From positions 22,504,809-22,568,808 of the forward strand of contig NC_135563.1 in assembly GCF_964340395.1 (NCBI RefSeq): DNA of 64,000 nucleotides, read 5' to 3'. Each line of letters opens with the position of its first letter. Position 1 is the stretch's first letter. The DNA comes from Glandiceps talaboti. Lineage: Eukaryota > Hemichordata > Enteropneusta > Spengelidae. The notes below the pieces were generated by a model. The model was not told the DNA's origin, searched no databases, and was given only the letters and a program-made list of their open reading frames with translations. The position numbers and the translations under genes were made by a program. Positions 63,536 to 64,000 of the stretch are shown here, in pieces.

Positions 63536-64000
63536 CTATACGGTAGGGGGAAATATCAAGTCCTAAACAAAGCTATACTGTAGGGGAACATATCAAGTCC
63601 TAAACAAGGCCATACTGTAGGGGAACATATCAAGTCCTAAACAAGGCCATACTGTAGTGGAACATATCAAGTCCTAAACAAGGCCATACTGTAGGGGGAA
63701 ATATCAAGTCCTAAACAAAGCCATACTGTAGGGGAACATATCAAGTCCTAAACAAGGCCATACTGTAGTGGAACATATCGTCCTAAACAAGGCTATACTG
63801 TAGGGGGACATATCAAGTCCTAAACAAGGCCATACTGTAGGGGGACATATCAAGTCCTAAACAAGGCTATACTGTAGGGGGACATATCAAGTCCTAAACA
63901 AGGCTATACTGTAGGGGGACATATCAAGTCCTAAACAAGGCTATACTGTAGGGGAACATATCAAGTCCTAAACAAGGCTATACGGTAGGGGAACATATCA
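63536..64000. repeat. 37-bp tandem array running off the window
   Basis: About 12 copies of CTATACTGTAGGGGAACATA-TCAAGTCCTAAACAAGG, with GGGGA/GGGGG/GTGGA variants. One unit near 63,778 is shortened. It continues past the end. Confidence 0.93.

Overview
This is a 64 kb piece of intron-rich, AT-rich animal nuclear DNA. All splice sites used below are GT-AG. It is crowded with microsatellites, minisatellites, foldback MITEs and degraded retroelements. The gene set (an SFI1-type centrin-binding protein, ATP synthase coupling factor 6 and a tandem pair of GABA-B-like receptors) and the repeat load fit a marine invertebrate metazoan, perhaps a deuterostome or lophotrochozoan. The species cannot be fixed from sequence alone.

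Layout. (1) 1-14.6 kb, + strand: the 3' part of an SFI1-like gene. 23 exons join in one continuous frame (1,117 codons plus stop, with the 5' end outside the window). Its introns hold two MITEs, a LINE 3' end and a long (CATA)n tract. (2) 15.7-18.7 kb, + strand: a compact gene for mitochondrial ATP synthase coupling factor 6 (107 aa, three coding exons). (3) 18.8-20.2 kb: two foldback/MITE elements and a ~54-bp minisatellite. (4) 20.5-37.6 kb, - strand: GABA-B-like class C GPCR copy 1 (17 exons, ~791 aa). Intron 1 carries a ~3.3 kb, 35-bp satellite (~95 copies), and other introns carry a LINE reverse transcriptase fragment and a truncated LTR retrotransposon. (5) 37.6-40.4 kb: intergenic, with a 20/29-bp minisatellite. 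(6) 40.4-60.8 kb, - strand: GABA-B-like copy 2 (17 exons, ~798 aa) with the same exon plan and intron phases as copy 1, arranged head to tail. (7) 60.9-64 kb: no gene seen; an inverted-repeat element and a 37-bp tandem array that runs off the window.

The most unusual object is a ~4.85 kb DNA transposon (about 54,717-59,573) in intron 1 of receptor copy 2. It has terminal inverted repeats of about 170 bp built from repeated modules. It carries two long intact convergent ORFs. One is a DDE transposase of the IS630/Tc1/mariner type with DD37E spacing. The other is a 508-aa accessory protein with a PB1/ubiquitin-like N-terminus, a Cys/His zinc-knuckle cluster, coiled coils and a Tyr/Gln/Pro-rich low-complexity tail. 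It sits inside, and splits, the reverse transcriptase/RNase H region of an older DIRS-like retroelement. The two receptor copies also show a nearly identical TM1 exon against a more divergent background, which suggests gene conversion.

Coordinates of exons were derived by hand from splice signals, frame continuity and paralogue comparison. Database searches could not be run.
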